Shown: positions 11,301-18,414, counted from the first letter of the stretch. The stretch is 35,964 bases of DNA from Oscillatoria salina IIICB1 (GCF_020144665.1 NZ_JAAHBQ010000095.1:1-35964); one strand, 5' to 3'. Notes: generated by a model not told the origin, from the letters alone. Made by a program: numbers and translations.

Positions 11301-14300
11301 ACTGTAGCTGGACCTAAGTTTTCATCAACTGGGAAATTAACGTCAGCAAACTCTACAGCCGCATTTCCTTCGTCATCAAGAATGTTGAGAGTAGAATTTG
11401 TTTGGTCGCCAAGAGCAAAATCGAGGCTATTGAGATTAAAGTTGATAGTTTTTGTGCCATCAAGGACGGTATCGTTCAACAATTCAACAGGAACTGTTGC
11501 AACCGATTGACCTGCCGCAAAGGTAATATCAAACCTATTTTGCGCTGGTGCAGTGTAGTCAGTTCCCGCTATTGCTGTCCCCCCGGTAATACTTACCCTG
11601 ACTGTACCAGAACCTTGAAGATCGCCTAAGCGGGTTATCGTAACTACGTTAGAAGTTGTGTCAGCTTCAATGTCTTGGAAAGTACCTAGGGAAAACTCGA
11701 CTGCTGCTGCTTCATCATCAAGAACGGTTAAGGTAGCACTGTCTTGGGCGCTTGTACCTTGTTGACCAGCGAGGGTAAAGGTAATATCCTCTGTCGCTTC
11801 AGCAATGTCGTCATTAACAGCAGTAACAGTGAATGTAGTGCTAGTTTGCCCTGCGGGAATAGTAACGGTAGTGGGAAAGTCAACATCATCGGTGTTTTCA
11901 CCACTAACACCAACCTCAACTACCGCGTCAGCTTGATCTGTTCCGCTCGTTCTGTTAATCGTGACAGCAAGTGTATTTCCTTCTGTGACATCACCTAGGT
12001 CGTTATTGGCAAATTCGACAACTGGGCTGAGACTGTCGATGATATTTACGACTCCACTAGGAGTATTTCCCAAAGAGTAGGTGAAATCAGGTTGAGTGTT
12101 TTCGTCGTCTGGTAAGAGAGTAAGTTCTACACCTTCGTCAACTTCAAAGTTGGCATCGTTTACAGGTGTAACGGTAATTGTTCCTGATGTCGCACCGGGA
12201 GCAATAGTTAAAGTTCCTTCACCTTGGTTGAAGTTGACGATCCCTTCACCAGCACTCAAGGTATAGTCGTCGGGGTCAATAGCATCACCACCAATGTTAA
12301 ATCTTATTGTTAAGCCATCGGGAGGAGGAGCCGGGTTGTCTAGGGTAATCTGGAAACTTCCCGGAATCTGACCCTCTTCTTGGGCATCAACAATAGTACC
12401 GACGTTGACGCTAAATTGTTCGGCGATATCGTTGTCGATGACTGTAGCCGTAACGGTGTTGGTTACTTCCCCATCGACAACGATTAAATCGTTGAAAGGA
12501 GCGCTAGCCGTGTGGGTAATGAGTGTTTTTTGCGCTCCTTCAACATCCTCATCGTCAACTGCATCGACAAATACAGTTTGTGCAGTAGTATCAGTGAAAG
12601 TTAGGACGATCGCTTCGCCTGCTTCTGCACCGTTAAGTGTAATTTCATCGTTGCTGGGACTGACTGTTACTGTAACTGGAGCAGTTGGAGCAGTGCTCAG
12701 TCTGACTGTGTAGCTATCATTGGTAGTGCCACCTTCAGCTACGACAGTGATTCCTGGGGTGATATCGTCGTCTTGCTCGATGATGACTCCAGGAGCATCA
12801 TTGTCGATGATTGATATTGTTGCTGTGTCTGGAGTCCCTACAGTGTAATCATTACCTTGACTGTCCTCTTGTATATCTAGGAAAAGGGTTTCTGATTCGA
12901 GATCGTCGTCCTCAAATGTTCTGACAACTAGAGTTGCTGTGGTTTCTCCTGGTGCAATGGTAAATATTATCGTATTACTATCAACATTGGTAATTTGTCC
13001 GGTAATACCTGCACCCCCGGCAAAGTTGAAGTCATTTAAGTTACTCCCGGCACGTCTTTCTGCTGTTCCGCCAAAGTCAGCTTGAACTGCTAGTCCTAAG
13101 TCTGGGGCTGGTTCATTCAGACTAATAACAAATGTACCGTTGGTGATGCCACCTTCAAAAGCGTTGCTACTATCCGTAATCGTTACTATCGGAGCCATAG
13201 TTATATCAAAATTGGTATCGTCGGGTGTATTATTTGTAAATTCGGTATCACTGATTAAAACGATGCTACCAGTATCTGGGTCGCCACCTTCGTCAAAGAT
13301 ACCGCCACCTGTAGCAGCATCATTGTCTGTAAACGTACTACCGATAATTGTTGTGTTAGAGTCTTGTTTGTTAGCAATAGCACCTCCTTGATCGGCAGCA
13401 GTGTTATTACTAAAGGTGGTGTTCCTAATTGTGGTTGTACCGTCGGCAAAAGTGTGAATGGCTCCTCCGTCATCAGTTGCTTCGTTTCCGGTAATTAAGC
13501 TATCGTTGACTGTCAAGATGCCATTGTTGTTGTTGATTGCCGCACCATCTCCGGCTGTACCTGGTTCGTCTGGTCCGGCTAGTCCGTTCTGAAGAATTAC
13601 GTTATTAAGCGTGAGGTTGCCGTTTCCCGAAGGATTTGCCGGAACGTCACCACCTTGAGGATTTGGTCCTGCGATGTAGAAAATGCGAAATGGGTCTGTT
13701 GCTGATGGCGATCTTTGAATAGTTGCGCCATTACCATTAATAGTAATGGGACTGGTTATAAATGGTAGTCCAGTTGCACCTAAAGCAAAGCCATTTGGTC
13801 CGTTAGGATTTCCTGCAAATGGTGCTGTTAGGTTATAGGTAGTTCCGGTTAAGTTAATTGTGTCTGCTTCTGAGTTAGCGTTTGCTTGTTGAATAGCAGT
13901 AATTAGCTCCGCTACCGTAGCAGCATTAAAAGTAGCTAAAATTCCTTCATAGGTTGCAATTACTTCTGGTGTAAATGCCAGAGATGATTCTATTTTCCCG
14001 GTAGTAAATTCTAGGTTCCAATTACCTCCTTTTTCCCTATTCCCGGTAGGTGTACTTGTTGCAGCTACTTGACTACTCGTTAGCTGACTCAACTGGTCAA
14101 TAAAAGCTCTACCTTTCTCTGTTTCAGCTACGTTACAACCATAGATTAGTAAGGGCGCACCTGCGAGATTTTTGCCCCAACTTTTTATTTCTAAGGCGTA
14201 GTTGGCTAAGTTTTCTCTACTTAAATGACTGTTACCTAGCTGGATACTGCCTGGAAAACCATGACTAATTATGTGTAAACTCTTGACAAATTCCCCTTTT

Positions 14301-14644
14301 AATGCTTCAGTAATTTGCTGAATCCCGTCATGAGATTCATCCAGTAACAAGACTTTCGCACCACTATGTACTCCAGCCAGGAGTAAGTGATAATTTTCTA
14401 CCCTGGTATCAATTACTACCAGCATTCCTGTACCGAGTTGGCAATTTTGTCTTTCCGGATTTAAGTCCCAACTTTTGTAAAGTTGAGGTAAAGCCCTAGG
14501 TGAATTTTGCGTAATCTTACCTGTTGGAGAATAATTTTGCTGTTGCGAGAGTAAAGTAATCATAAAGCTTACCAGATGAGGTTTTCTAACGCAGGAAGAG
14601 CGATTCCTACCGTTATGTTTGACGTTAATAGTTGAATTTTTCAT
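2342..14644 (-). CDS. Giant surface protein: DUF4347, beta-helix, about 27 Calx-beta domains, two DUF4114-like domains
   Basis: About 4,100 residues. Residues ~75-235 match DUF4347 (ISHGFPGSIQLGN, LLIYGCNVAE). Residues ~245-480 are beta-helix repeats (GGAIHTFADG, NNTAADQGGAIAN). Then come about 27 Calx-beta domains of 110-130 residues, each ending in a strand like ATLSILDDD and carrying a core like FPLTVSFAAGETS; Calx-beta folds typically bind calcium through these acidic loops. The last ~400 residues hold two DUF4114-like domains (VGVFVTDENG, then YILADGDTDAAYFAFPEANP and GGGDESYDDLV). No cleavable signal peptide or anchor is seen, so type I-like export is inferred. AGGGAG lies upstream; GTG at 14647 is 7 nt and ATG at 14644 is 10 nt from it, so either may be the start. 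A surface adhesin or matrix role is inferred. Confidence 0.93.
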   Translation of the reverse strand: MKNSTINVKHNGRNRSSCVRKPHLVSFMITLLSQQQNYSPTGKITQNSPRALPQLYKSWDLNPERQNCQLGTGMLVVIDTRVENYHLLLAGVHSGAKVLLLDESHDGIQQITEALKGEFVKSLHIISHGFPGSIQLGNSHLSRENLANYALEIKSWGKNLAGAPLLIYGCNVAETEKGRAFIDQLSQLTSSQVAATSTPTGNREKGGNWNLEFTTGKIESSLAFTPEVIATYEGILATFNAATVAELITAIQQANANSEADTINLTGTTYNLTAPFAGNPNGPNGFALGATGLPFITSPITINGNGATIQRSPSATDPFRIFYIAGPNPQGGDVPANPSGNGNLTLNNVILQNGLAGPDEPGTAGDGAAINNNNGILTVNDSLITGNEATDDGGAIHTFADGTTTIRNTTFSNNTAADQGGAIANKQDSNTTIIGSTFTDNDAATGGGIFDEGGDPDTGSIVLISDTEFTNNTPDDTNFDITMAPIVTITDSSNAFEGGITNGTFVISLNEPAPDLGLAVQADFGGTAERRAGSNLNDFNFAGGAGITGQITNVDSNTIIFTIAPGETTATLVVRTFEDDDLESETLFLDIQEDSQGNDYTVGTPDTATISIIDNDAPGVIIEQDDDITPGITVVAEGGTTNDSYTVRLSTAPTAPVTVTVSPSNDEITLNGAEAGEAIVLTFTDTTAQTVFVDAVDDEDVEGAQKTLITHTASAPFNDLIVVDGEVTNTVTATVIDNDIAEQFSVNVGTIVDAQEEGQIPGSFQITLDNPAPPPDGLTIRFNIGGDAIDPDDYTLSAGEGIVNFNQGEGTLTIAPGATSGTITVTPVNDANFEVDEGVELTLLPDDENTQPDFTYSLGNTPSGVVNIIDSLSPVVEFANNDLGDVTEGNTLAVTINRTSGTDQADAVVEVGVSGENTDDVDFPTTVTIPAGQTSTTFTVTAVNDDIAEATEDITFTLAGQQGTSAQDSATLTVLDDEAAAVEFSLGTFQDIEADTTSNVVTITRLGDLQGSGTVRVSITGGTAIAGTDYTAPAQNRFDITFAAGQSVATVPVELLNDTVLDGTKTINFNLNSLDFALGDQTNSTLNILDDEGNAAVEFADVNFPVDENLGPATVTLVRNGGFGQQTTVTVSVTGGSAEAGADYTSVFPVDVIFNSGESSKTITVPIIDDNVSEGTETINLALGGLPNDLGVQTSASITIIDDDPGAIGFIEPELGEEPFPGADLYRIRENGQPINGTEGVVLFRTGDISEEATVSVGILNDQLPASPELAEQGSDFTSQDPISVTFAAGSSTALVPIEIIQDDIREGTEIVVYSILDAGDDDVIPEQGIATLEIIDDENPVVNFASVSFAVLEDDLDEGQVEEPNDQDDLPKVVTVTLTREGNVIDSSEVEVSVIGGTAEQGSDYEIGTSPISVSFAPNETTQTISFTVLPDDEIEENETIAFTINRFLGNASPGDISSSTFVILDDEQPQVSFLEQDFEVSEGAAAAQLILQRFGNYNNPTTVQVSVIGGTANAPDGELDFLDLSPIQVTFAAGAETASVIVPIIDDEIVEIPDETVEFTILPVDNATVIDNATATLTILDNEGEVPQVRFQEDVFIINEDGTGSRVITLVREGEDLNETSFVELSLTEGGDNPATPGVDFDNNVFPRIILFAANATATTQTVQVTIPIFQDDLDNEGTETIIATLEALSNAAVAEGEETATINILDDIEAPDVEFSQAVYQVVEGDEEDFVDSVVVTLTRDGANTDIPSVVNVSLTGGTATPGDDFDDTNFLPSGLQVSFAAGETSATVTVPIFGDLDLDDAAIEDITFQVSPVQNASIGELATSTLQIIDNEAEPIIQFSQVDYQVNESGSDAVITVERLGDTTAESTVEVSIGGGDATPGDDFDDTNFPVTVSFAVGETSQTITIPIVNDALEESTETVEFQLGTLTNGQLNSELDNATLSILDDDSFSTVQFSVTAGTVAEAEGGTVATLSVIRDDANLGAGAEVQVGIVEGSEAEPGVDFDDSAFPVTVSFAPGETISAPVTFQVLDDEIVEGPETVAFQLINVGENTVIGENDFFTLTIQDDEDAPTPTIQFDRDSYQVFEDGRPIGAAITLTRSNANEFSAVQVNVNGITAVAGQDFSNTNFPLTVGFEVGQTTATFTVPIIDDDVEEDPELIGLTIAPVFNAEIGVQDAATLEIIDNEGEAALSTIEFAQEDPFQVGEDGTIPEGSQLVTLIRTGNTNFGATVDLSIVGGTATGGPTNVSETDYNNSDFPLTIFFNPGETITTVTVPVFEDARFEPTETVIFRLGNPGENAEIGEVNRATLEILDNDAPIVEFLDSSLLPDAPPIYEVNEDGTGEVIFLRRIGDAINLTPSSVFVEVIPEGTTAQAGQDYSTNLFPIRVDFAAGEAIQQVNLPLINDEFGEPNEEIRLRITPANNATTRVVEGQDDTATVIIADDDPATVQFAQPIYRLSEEQVVSVGEETEITLTRFGADVDEVTSVVQISITGGTARLEDNDFTTEPPIFVTFAPGETSQTIDLGIVNDEEDEGIENLTLELFSEETQIGPTNDATVLIYDTNERRIAFAEPVYEINEDGSLAGGQVTITRTGFPGVEDVVQVVINGGTATGGTLDPFGDPVEGADFNNTPFPISLTFAPGETSKTVSIQAFEDELSEGPETILLGLEGNAEIIDEQADSATVRLLDNDPPTVTFSQVNLGDFQEGVGSFVVSVTREGDLSETSTVNIEVSGEAELGTDFTLNTTPLSVTFAEEEATQVFTVNVIDDPNSEPAEDIIFNIVDGTNVVVGEESSATATIIDNDPSAVRFGDVTFSVTEEGVPLEGSTLVTIERIGQTNTEVVAQVSLVGGTATGGEGADEGIDFDNRDFPINVTFEAGETVQTISIPVFVDDVAELIETVELQVVPVAGANLAEPQFATLQIVDDQTPQIEFTSATYTLNENGTAGEDSTLVTLTRIGNPNEDSFVQISVVPEGTTAAAGTDYTEIFPLTVRFAPGETSKTVAIPLIDDRVAEDPEAIVLQLDNLLNGDVVGTEIATVTVLDDDEGAAPAIQFGQTIYRVIEDDLSAVVSLTREGNIETASSVEVSITGGTATAGEDYDATGFPLTAVFAAGETVTSITVPIVNDSLEEGTESVTFGLINANNAIVGEEAAATLQIIDDESDPIIRFSETFYEVEEGDGAIDVITITREGNTGVESTVQVSIAGGDATPGTDFDDTGFPVTVSFAAGETSAQITIPITQDTEIEGPEDINLQLVEATNGDIDPEQSSATVQINDDEDVGEPIVQFSQPVYQVEEDGTVVSAVTLTRSGADLSDFSFVQVSITGGDAEAGEDYSDVNFPLTVSFAPDQTSRTITVPVLQDNLVEETEEITFSVTDLFGAAIGSQDSATVQILDDDTGTPAIVQFAQANYTVTEDDVVSTVVTLVRSGDAETLNNTTQVEVSLAGGTATPGTDFNNSSFPQTVTFAAGQTTASVTVPIIDDELVEDTETVAFSVAGVSNATIGAQDTATLSILDDDSQAGEPTIQFSQASYTVGEEDGTVNVVTLTRSGGDLNTTSLVSVNVSNGTAESGEDYNVNPNPVPVQFTAGETIKTVTLDIVDDNEVENTETVNFSVTALNNADIGTRSSATLFVEDNDATGEEPTIEFSASSYSVNENAGNSQVVILTRSGGDLNEASTVRVSITGGTATAGDDYTATGFPQSVTFAAGETSKTLTVPIIDDNIDEPVETVNFSVTGVENAAIGDQSTATLSIQDNDPTQTVEITEDEGIFTIGGDPSDNVTLQFLLESSEAANVNEVGVFVTDENGAINGIQPDDAGYLEAALTQSQVLFSALSKNSQVSLTEQERIISGFNGAQNLVFYLVGDSTTETVLEALSSGETPPNVFFSSVFGANEFEQAEISSVQGGGFEISFEDLEGGGNTDDAPYGDLVLTVETSTEEPPIGTQLDPDTSDLPRFQGRKEIFNLTDFAGQQVRAVFDVEEDSGFENRGGLYIVQDEEGTVLDAFGNEIAPGEEGYADAALAQSRVQFGENDIVSLLAGGFLYAPYILADGDTDAAYFAFPEANPGNVDHVRILGDNLVGFEDQQGGGDESYDDLVFGADFSVV
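3385..13210 (-). repeat. Coding tandem array of Calx-beta units
   Basis: I counted 27 units from the recurring closing strand (ATLxILDDD or variants). The period is about 330-390 bp. Units differ in linker length and in how well they are preserved: the C-terminal units (3400-5500) resemble each other most, while the N-terminal ones (11000-13200) are more divergent. This suggests expansion from the C-terminal side. Confidence 0.85.
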
Positions 14645-14722
14645 CACTGTCGCTCTCCCTGAAGTTTCTACTGCGATCGCAAATAGGGCTTGGTAACTAG
14701 CACAGCGTCAATACCAATTTAC

Positions 14723-14806
14723 CCATCGTAACTCCCTTGGCAGGAAAAGAGTCGCGATGGTGAGGTTAAGTACACAGCAAGTTTAGTCGGTTTCAATTTT
14801 AACCTC
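14723..14806 (-). promoter_or_regulatory. Structured 5' leader of the giant gene (unidentified)
   Basis: Two adjacent stems lie 80-165 bp before the giant gene start. GAGGTTAA (14762-14769) pairs perfectly with TTAACCTC (14799-14806). CCATCG (14723-14728) pairs with CGATGG (14755-14760), extended inside by ACTC/GAGT. On the minus strand the first stem is preceded by GACAAAGCCT. I could not match it to a known riboswitch class. Confidence 0.35.
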
Positions 14807-15225
14807 CTGTTAGGCTTTGTCAATGCGCCTTCGGTAGCACTTGCCAGCAAAATATTCCTTTGTAACTTTGTTTGTGTGAGGGATTTGACAATGGTTGTCT
14901 CAAAGGAGAAAACACTTACGCCAAATAGCAACGGTAGTTAACTAAATGTAAAGTTTGCTTATCCGAAGATAAACCTGGGAACATTATGCCCTATTTATGT
15001 GTGTTATCATCACTTTCTCCCAGGAAAATTTCGGAAATTTCTGTTTTCTTTTCCTTTCAGGAGAGCAATGAGTAATCTTATACTACATTCTTGTCAAGCT
15101 TTTGCCCTCGTTATTTACCTCTAAGGGTTTTTACTTAGATAGAAGACAGCCAAGCCTGAGAAACCCTCGGTTATTAGCGAAATTTCCTCGAAACGACTAA
15201 ATCCTGACTACAGCAAAATAGCACT

Positions 15226-15269
15226 CGATTTTAACCGAGTTAAACTATCAGAGAGTGATTTGAATCACT
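15226..15269 (-). terminator. Hairpins after the pentapeptide gene, possible terminator
   Basis: AGTGAT (15254-15259) and ATCACT (15264-15269) form a perfect 6-bp stem with a 4-nt loop just past the pentapeptide gene stop. A second short stem, ACTCG/CGAGT, follows at about 15226-15243. The T-tract is poor, so termination is only a suggestion. Confidence 0.35.
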
Positions 15270-15275
15270 GGCTAA

Positions 15276-16487
15276 CTATTTATAATTGGCTTCACTCAGT
15301 TGAGCCTCGGTAAGATTAGCATTAGCTAAAGCTGCACCTATCAAATTAGCTTGATTCAAGTTAGCATGACTGAAGTTAGCTCGCTCCAAGTTCGCGCCCC
15401 GCAAATCTGAGTTAAACAAGTTAGTATAAGTTAGATTCGCGCCGACAAATTGGGCATTAACTAAGTTAGCGCTGTCTAAGTTAGCACCAAATAAGCCAGC
15501 ATTGTTAAGATTTGCTTCCCGTAAATTCGCCCCAGACAAAAATGCACCGTTGAGGTTAGCATTGGTAAAGATTGCTCGGTGCAGATAGGCGTATTTAAGG
15601 ATCGTACCTGTCAGATTAGCATTACTGAAGTTGGCAAGATTGGCTTTGGCGTTGGTTAAATCGGCTTCGCTCAAATTAGCACTTACTAAATTAGCTCGAT
15701 TTAAACTAGCATTCTTCAAATTCGCCTTACTTAAATCGGCATTATTTAAATCAACTCCATTTAAGCTGGCTGTTGCTAAAATTGCTTCACTTAAATTGGC
15801 ATTTTCTAACTTGGCTTCAGTTAAATTAGCATCAATTAAAACTGCTTGGCTTAAATCAGTTTCGCGCAAATTAGCCCCTGCTAAATTAGCATAATCTAAA
15901 GCTACCCGATGCAATTTTGCTTCGGAAAGATCGGCATTATTTAAACTAGCCACTTTTAAACTTGCTTGTTGCAAATTCGCTTCACTTAAGTTGGTTGCCG
16001 CAAAATTAGCGTTATTTGCTTTAACTTTCACTAAATCCGCCGTTGCTAAATTAGCATAACTAAAATTAGCTTCATTCAGATTAGCTTGATTCAATAAAAC
16101 TCCTGTTAAATCTGCGGCAAATAAATTAGCCTTCTTTAAATTTGCCCTTGATAAATCAGTGGCTTTTTCTCCTTGTCTATTTAATTTTGCTTCTCTGAAA
16201 TTTGCTTTTTCCAAGTTAGCAAAAGATAAGTTTGCTCCGCGTAATTCCGCAAAACTTAAGTCAGCCCCGACTAAGTTTGTTTCACTCAAATTCGCACTAT
16301 CTAGTTTGGCTAAACGAAGATTTGCACCGCTTAAATCAAGATTACTTAGTTCGGCATTCCGTAAGTCGCAACGGTAGCAAGAATTGGTTGATAACAGTCT
16401 TTCTACATCTGATTGTTTCGCTGCTGTTGCAGGTAGGGCGAGAAAGAGAGTTGTTACACAGGTAGTAATTACAAGTTTGTGTTTCAT
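15276..16487 (-). CDS. Exported pentapeptide-repeat protein
   Basis: 403 residues. The N-terminus has a basic start, a hydrophobic core and an ALPATAA-type cleavage site near residue 23, so export to the periplasm or thylakoid lumen is likely. The mature protein opens with CYRCDLRNAELSNLDLSG, a short Cys-containing cap common in cyanobacterial pentapeptide proteins. The rest is an almost unbroken series of A(D/N)Lxx pentapeptides, which fold as a right-handed quadrilateral beta-helix. One loop (about residues 104-112, NRQGEKATD) breaks the pattern. The biochemical role of these exported proteins is generally unknown. ATG at 16487 has no clear Shine-Dalgarno. It is monocistronic, with long non-coding DNA on both sides. 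Confidence 0.93.
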   Translation of the reverse strand: MKHKLVITTCVTTLFLALPATAAKQSDVERLLSTNSCYRCDLRNAELSNLDLSGANLRLAKLDSANLSETNLVGADLSFAELRGANLSFANLEKANFREAKLNRQGEKATDLSRANLKKANLFAADLTGVLLNQANLNEANFSYANLATADLVKVKANNANFAATNLSEANLQQASLKVASLNNADLSEAKLHRVALDYANLAGANLRETDLSQAVLIDANLTEAKLENANLSEAILATASLNGVDLNNADLSKANLKNASLNRANLVSANLSEADLTNAKANLANFSNANLTGTILKYAYLHRAIFTNANLNGAFLSGANLREANLNNAGLFGANLDSANLVNAQFVGANLTYTNLFNSDLRGANLERANFSHANLNQANLIGAALANANLTEAQLSEANYK

Positions 16488-16810
16488 TTTCGATCGCAGA
16501 TTGACACAAATTGGGGCAAATAGTTGTTTGGTTTTATGGCTTGGTTTGCGATTTTAGAGGCTGCGGTTTGTGTTCGCGGGGGGTGAGTTTTTGGTAGTTG
16601 ACTTTTTTTTAATCTTGACATATATTATTTATATAATGGAGTGGTTGCGTTGATTGATAACGGCAGATATTCCCATTATAAAGAACTCTATTTAAAAAAT
16701 ATCAGAAAATCGCTTTTTTGTCTAGTCCCCCAAAAAAAAATTTAGTTGTGCGGTAAAAAATTTTCATAATGACAGCCAAGTGGAGTTGTAAGTCTTGGGG
16801 AAAGAAATTT
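16488..16810. other. 323-bp AT-rich intergenic stretch
   Basis: No gene found. It contains a run of T at 16603-16610, a run of A at 16731-16739, and promoter-like AT-rich words. A plus-strand TTGACT (16598) and TATATT (16621) are 17 bp apart, but no plus-strand gene follows nearby. A minus-strand TATAAT-like box near 16683 could serve the pentapeptide gene. None is strong enough to call alone. Confidence 0.5.
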
Positions 16811-17215
16811 TCAGCGAGATTGTTTAGCTAACCAATAACCGCAAAGGATACCAACTAGACTAGCAGTCAAATCGAGCCAACTAAAAGTCCGATTGGGAGA
16901 GAATGACTGAACGAACTCTTCCACCACGGTAAAAATCCCAAACATTAAAGGCCATAGAGGTATTTTACAACCAAAAATAATTTTGTGTCGATGTTGAAGC
17001 AAGCATTGACCGAGATAGGTAGCAATTCCGTAGAGAATCAAATGTCCGAGGGTATCGTGATAGGGGATATCATTAAGCTGGGCGGGAAGATTTCCTGTAT
17101 AAGCAGCGACAAAGATTGAAAGCAGAATCATACCATAGATAAAAGAGGCGATGGCTACGCCGACCTTGCGGTAAGTCCAGTTGTCATTAACTAATTTGCT
17201 ATTGTGCTGTTTCAT
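16811..17215 (-). CDS. VanZ-like family membrane protein
   Basis: 134 residues with about four hydrophobic segments (around 17-40, 54-70, 83-99 and 111-130). The VanZ pattern is visible: HDTLGHLILYG in the middle, and EEFVQSFSPNRTFSWLDLTA followed by GILCGYWLA near the end. VanZ of the vancomycin cluster gives low teicoplanin resistance, but most family members in cyanobacteria have no known role, so no resistance function is claimed. The gene starts 33 bp after the coiled-coil gene on the same strand, so the two are probably co-transcribed. No clear ribosome-binding site was seen for the ATG at 17215, which fits translation within an operon. Confidence 0.85.
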   Translation of the reverse strand: MKQHNSKLVNDNWTYRKVGVAIASFIYGMILLSIFVAAYTGNLPAQLNDIPYHDTLGHLILYGIATYLGQCLLQHRHKIIFGCKIPLWPLMFGIFTVVEEFVQSFSPNRTFSWLDLTASLVGILCGYWLAKQSR

Positions 17216-17248
17216 CGAGAAAAAGGGTAAATAAATGTCTCTCTGTGA

Positions 17249-17731
17249 CTACTCATTGCTTGATGATAATTCCTGAATTGGGGTAGGTGGTTCAGTATTT
17301 GGTAATTGTTGACGAATTTCAGCCAAGAAAGATTCTTGTTGTTGCTTGAGTTGTGCAGTAATTTGGCTTAACTGAGTTTCATAAGTAGTTTGTAAAGACT
17401 GAATTGCTACTTGTAGCTGTTGGTTATTTTCAGTTAATTGATTTTGACAAGCTTGTTCGAGAGAAGTGAGACTATCTTGCAATATTTCCTGATATTGTGC
17501 TTGCAGTTTTTCCGGAGAAACAGAGGAATTAACTTGGTAAGCTGTTTGGAGAGATTCAAGAGTTTCTCGCATCCGCGACTCATAAGCTTTTTCTAGTTCG
17601 GAAACAGTTTTCACAGTTTGTTGAGAATAGTCCCGTTGTTGTTCTTCAATTCTTTGTTGCAATAACCAGTAAGTGATGCCAAAACCGATCCCAACACCAA
17701 TGATAAAGGCGATAATGATGATAACTTCCAT
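17249..17731 (-). CDS. Membrane-anchored coiled-coil protein, function unknown
   Basis: 160 residues. Residues 2-24 form one hydrophobic helix with a glycine-rich face (IIGVGIGFGITYWLL). From about residue 27 to 143 the chain is rich in Gln, Glu and Leu with a heptad-like pattern, predicting a long coiled coil. The tail is proline and serine rich. The start at 17731 is well supported by a strong AGGAGG about 9 nt upstream. It heads the unit with the VanZ-like gene. I do not recognise a named family; a structural or scaffold role at the membrane is only inferred. Confidence 0.8.
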   Translation of the reverse strand: MEVIIIIAFIIGVGIGFGITYWLLQQRIEEQQRDYSQQTVKTVSELEKAYESRMRETLESLQTAYQVNSSVSPEKLQAQYQEILQDSLTSLEQACQNQLTENNQQLQVAIQSLQTTYETQLSQITAQLKQQQESFLAEIRQQLPNTEPPTPIQELSSSNE

Positions 17732-17794
17732 CAGGATAGCTCCTCCTAGGGTTATTTTTGCTAGAGAGTAACACGCGATCGCTACCAGATTTAT

Positions 17795-17800
17795 ATTATA
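17795..17800 (-). promoter_or_regulatory. Candidate -10 box for the coiled-coil/VanZ unit
   Basis: A perfect TATAAT on the minus strand lies about 65 bp upstream of the coiled-coil gene start. No good -35 hexamer is visible at the usual spacing, so the call rests on the -10 alone. Confidence 0.3.
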
Positions 17801-17910
17801 AGTTTATCGTGAATATTTTAGTTTAATTTTTCTCTCCAGCCAAGGTGATAAGGGGGTGACTAAGAACTGGAAGTAATTTAATTAGTTGGTAGTGAGAACT
17901 AAAGTTCTCT

Positions 17911-18414
17911 AGAAAAAGCGAGAAAGATTCGATGACAAGCTGAGATTAATTTTCGCAGTTAGGAGGGAAGAATGAAATCTATGAGAATGAGAAAGCTTTG
18001 AGAAAAATTCATCAGGAAAATTTGTAGAGACTTTGCCGACAGCGACTCTAGACTAGACAGTTAAATATTTGGGGGAATTGTCTCCTATTACTAGAGAAGT
18101 GAAAATTTTAATTCCCTAGAAAAAGCGAGAAAGATTCGATGACAAGCTGAGATTAATTTTCGCAGTTAAGAGGGAAGAATGAAATCTATGAGAATGAGAA
18201 AGCTTTGAGAAAAATTCATCAGGAAAATTTGTAGAGACTTTGCCGACAGCGACTCTAGACTAGACAGTTAAATATTTGGGGGAATTGTCTCCTATTACTA
18301 GAGAAGTGAAAATTTTAATTCCCTAGAAAAAGCGAGAAAGATTCGATGACAAGCTGAGATTAATTTTCGCAGTTAGGAGGGAAAAATGAAATCTATGAGA
18401 ATGAGAAAGCTTTG
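17911..18414. repeat. 207-bp tandem direct repeat, two full copies and one partial
   Basis: Copies begin with AGAAAAAGCGAGAAAG at 17911, 18118 and 18325, an exact 207-bp period. The first two copies are nearly identical. The third keeps about 90 bp and then diverges. A decayed fourth piece (about 18449-18501) still shows GATGACAA and AAATTAATCAG. Each of the three main copies contains a short frame reading MKSMRMRKL then stop (17972-18001, 18179-18208, 18386-18415), preceded by AGGAGG in copies 1 and 3 and AAGAGG in copy 2. Function is unknown. Confidence 0.95.

Larger units (their letters stand above)
14648..15275. other. 628-bp gene-free stretch upstream of the giant gene
   Basis: No convincing gene. 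It contains the leader hairpins at 14723-14806, an AT-rich section around 14940-15060 that probably holds the minus-strand promoter, and short hairpins near the 3' end of the pentapeptide gene. A 70-codon minus-strand frame (14719-14931) has no recognisable features. An 18-codon plus-strand frame starts at 15068 behind an AGGAG, but it is too short to call. Confidence 0.6.

Noticed and set aside
2342-14644. RTX toxin
   Set aside because: There are no GGxGxDxxx nonapeptide arrays; the repeats are Calx-beta domains.
14719-14931. 70-codon minus-strand frame in the giant gene leader
   Set aside because: No recognised domain or convincing start signal, and it overlaps the paired stems of the leader, which explain the sequence better.
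15068-15124. 18-codon plus-strand frame (MSNLILHSCQAFALVIYL) behind AGGAG
   Set aside because: It has a good Shine-Dalgarno but is too short to separate from chance, and no conserved context is visible.
15631-16377. Plus-strand frames opposite the pentapeptide gene
   Set aside because: They are antisense shadows of the A(D/N)Lxx repeats: low-complexity K/L/A sequence, no ribosome-binding site and no family resemblance.
16615-16637. TTGACA and TATAAT on the plus strand
   Set aside because: Both hexamers are perfect but only 11 bp apart, and no plus-strand gene follows within 2 kb.
16811-17215. Glycopeptide resistance gene
   Set aside because: Only the broad VanZ-like family is recognised, and no vanHAX-type genes are present.
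17911-18414. CRISPR array or tRNA cluster
   Set aside because: The period is 207 bp with no short repeat/unique spacer structure, and no cloverleaf or CCA-like end is seen.
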